Below are positions 62,644 through 64,000 of a stretch of DNA of 64,000 bases, piece by piece. Each line of letters begins with the position of its first letter. Position 1 is the stretch's first letter. Origin of the DNA: Ignavibacteriales bacterium (GTDB taxonomy: Bacteria; Bacteroidota; Ignavibacteria; Ignavibacteriales; Ignavibacteriaceae); assembly GCA_016707115.1 (NCBI GenBank), contig JADJIH010000001.1, forward strand, positions 496,001-560,000, written 5' to 3'. The translations under genes were made by a program, and so were the position numbers. The notes below the pieces were generated by a model, which did not search any database, was not told where the DNA came from, and worked only from the letters and a program-made list of their open reading frames with translations.

Positions 62644-64000
62644 ATGTCAAAAAAAATATCAACACCAACTAAATCGAAGGAGAAAACTTCGATGAAACCG
62701 ACAAACGGAAAAAATGATTCTATTACTTTTGGTAAACATGAATTTACTAAAGAGAAATTGTTGTATGTTTTGAAAATGATGTTAAGTGCTCGTAATGTTG
62801 ATAATAAAGCGATGAATTTATTAAGACAGGGGAAGACATTTTTTCATATTGCTGGAGCCGGACACGAAGCTGTTCAATTAGCAATTGGACTTTCACTTGA
62901 TCCAAAAAAAGATTGGTTGTTTCCTTATTACAGGGATATGGCAACAGTACTCACGGCAGGATTAACTGCTGAAGAAATATTTCTTGGAACATTTGGTAAA
63001 GCAAATGATCCGGCAAGTGGCGGAAGACAATTACCAGTACATTGGGGCGCAACACATTTTAATATGCCTTCACAATCTTCACCAACCGGCACCCAGTTTT
63101 TGCAAGCTGTTGGAACAGCAATGGCTTCAGTAAAACGAGGCGAGCGAAATATTTCTTATGTGAGTAGCGGTGAAGGAACAACATCACAAGGTGAATTTCA
63201 CGAAGCAGTAAACTGGGCAAGCAGAGAAAAGCTTCCTGTACTTTTCGTGATTCAAAATAACAAATATGCAATCTCTGTTCATGTTTCGAATCAATCCGGT
63301 GGAAAAGATAGTTCCATCGCAGAAATGATGGAAGGTTTTCATAATCTTCATCGTGCAAGAATCGATGGAACTGATTTCTTTCAATCATATGAAAAAATTC
63401 AAGAAGCTATTGAATATATAAAATCGGGTAAAGGTCCAGCTCTAATTGAAGCTGATGTTGTGAGATTAGAATCGCATTCATCTTCAGATGATCAAAAAAA
63501 ATATCGTGATAAGAAAGAACTTGAAGAAGATTTAAAGAAATGTCCGATTGAAAAATTTGCTCAGATCCTTATGGCAAAAGGATTTTTAGATCAAACACAA
63601 TATGATGAAATTAAAAAGAATGTTAACGATGAAATAAGTGAAGCAGCAGATAAAGCATTGCATTCTTCTGATCCAAAGTCTGAAGAAGCAACAAAATATA
63701 TTTTTGATGAAAGCGGATTTAAAGAAACTCTTAATTATGAATCATCAAAACCGAGTGGTGATAAAATTGTAATGGTTGATGCAATCAATCATGCGTTACA
63801 CGAAGAAATGGAAAAGAATCCTGAAATGTTCATCTTTGGCGAGGATATTGAAGATGGCAAAGGTGGAGTGTTCACAGCAACAAAGGGATTATCAACAAGA
63901 TTTACAAAGAAAAGAGTTTTCAATTCACCGCTTGCGGAAGCAAGTATTATGGGTGTTGCGGTTGGAATGTCGCTTACAGGAATGAAACCGGTTGTTGAAA
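62644..64000 (+). CDS. 2-oxoacid dehydrogenase E1, fused alpha-beta subunits (3' partial)
   Basis: The frame is open from ATG 62644 (AAAAGG upstream) to the window end, 452 codons. The alpha part has FHIAGAGHEAVQLAIG, FPYYRDMATVL, and the TPP-binding SSGEGTTSQGEFHEA...QNNKYAIS. The beta part begins near residue 375 (IVMVDAINHALHEEM, then FIFGEDIEDGKGGVFTATKGL and VFNSPLAEASIMGVAVG). Such alpha-beta fusions are common in Bacteroidetes/Chlorobi relatives and act on pyruvate or branched-chain 2-oxoacids. The substrate is not decided by what is visible. The C-terminal part lies outside the window. Confidence 0.92.
   Translation, partial: MSKKISTPTKSKEKTSMKPTNGKNDSITFGKHEFTKEKLLYVLKMMLSARNVDNKAMNLLRQGKTFFHIAGAGHEAVQLAIGLSLDPKKDWLFPYYRDMATVLTAGLTAEEIFLGTFGKANDPASGGRQLPVHWGATHFNMPSQSSPTGTQFLQAVGTAMASVKRGERNISYVSSGEGTTSQGEFHEAVNWASREKLPVLFVIQNNKYAISVHVSNQSGGKDSSIAEMMEGFHNLHRARIDGTDFFQSYEKIQEAIEYIKSGKGPALIEADVVRLESHSSSDDQKKYRDKKELEEDLKKCPIEKFAQILMAKGFLDQTQYDEIKKNVNDEISEAADKALHSSDPKSEEATKYIFDESGFKETLNYESSKPSGDKIVMVDAINHALHEEMEKNPEMFIFGEDIEDGKGGVFTATKGLSTRFTKKRVFNSPLAEASIMGVAVGMSLTGMKPVVE

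Overview
The window is about 64 kb of AT-rich bacterial chromosome, most likely from an Ignavibacteria-type member of the FCB/Chlorobi group (Ignavibacteriota). The main reason is a set of seven secreted proteins or remnants that end in the type IX secretion (Por) C-terminal signal in the form common in that group: a YPNPFNP motif, then an IFDVLG/YDVLG core, then SGVYFY...KKMILLK. A type 2 IPP isomerase, a PabB-PabC fusion and a fused E1 alpha/beta 2-oxoacid dehydrogenase fit the same placement. This is an inference from gene content; no rRNA, tRNA or CRISPR array was seen.

Region 1 (1-8.3 kb) is a sugar-uptake area: a frameshifted GH13 amylase-type enzyme, two SLC45-like MFS permeases and an EamA transporter. 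It is studded with four REPIN elements (paired inverted REP hairpins), two of which flank a decayed REP-associated tyrosine transposase. A secreted protein built from twelve 29-residue repeats lies between them.

Region 2 (8.3-20.5 kb) is ordinary core metabolism in tightly overlapping operons: pabBC; fni, polyprenyl synthase, ptsH, ptsI and phosphoglucose/phosphomannose isomerase; then prmC, dtd, a metalloenzyme-superfamily protein, comEC and purE.

Region 3 (20.6-28.7 kb) holds two paralogous secreted fibronectin-like proteins with near-identical 3' ends and terminators (the second is damaged), a TPR lipoprotein, a DUF58 protein, a phosphohexomutase and an endonuclease III homologue.

Region 4 (28.7-35.1 kb) is a tyrosine/homogentisate catabolic operon: HPPD, homogentisate dioxygenase, fumarylacetoacetate hydrolase, a flavin-reductase-like protein and acetoacetyl-CoA synthetase. 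No maleylacetoacetate isomerase is visible.

Region 5 (35.3-48.3 kb) is accessory and partly decayed. It has a CotH-type secreted protein, bacterioferritin, an IS3-family (IS407-like) element with a complete -1 frameshift signal, an L,D-transpeptidase and more secreted proteins. It also holds relics of a tyrosine recombinase, a type II restriction-modification enzyme and a DUF559 nuclease, together with cruciform repeats.

Region 6 (48.3-60.3 kb) is the most interesting part. It is a compact sulfur/molybdenum respiratory locus: mobA, a 12-haem cytochrome c, a MerR regulator with a cysteine-rich tail, a polysulfide/thiosulfate-reductase-like ABC complex, a split YeeE/YedE sulfur transporter and a membrane-anchored rhodanese that lacks its catalytic cysteine. 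A FadL-like porin, a CMD-family protein, a membrane protein and a canonical rhodanese follow. The likely theme is reduction or uptake of inorganic sulfur compounds at the periplasmic face; the substrate is unknown.

Region 7 (60.4-64 kb) supplies the 2-oxoacid dehydrogenase system: a frameshifted dihydrolipoyl dehydrogenase, lipB, and the start of an E1 alpha/beta fusion that runs off the end. Single-base frameshifts recur across the window (GH13, the 29-residue-repeat protein, the second paralogue, DUF559, lpd). They may be read or assembly errors rather than true pseudogenes.
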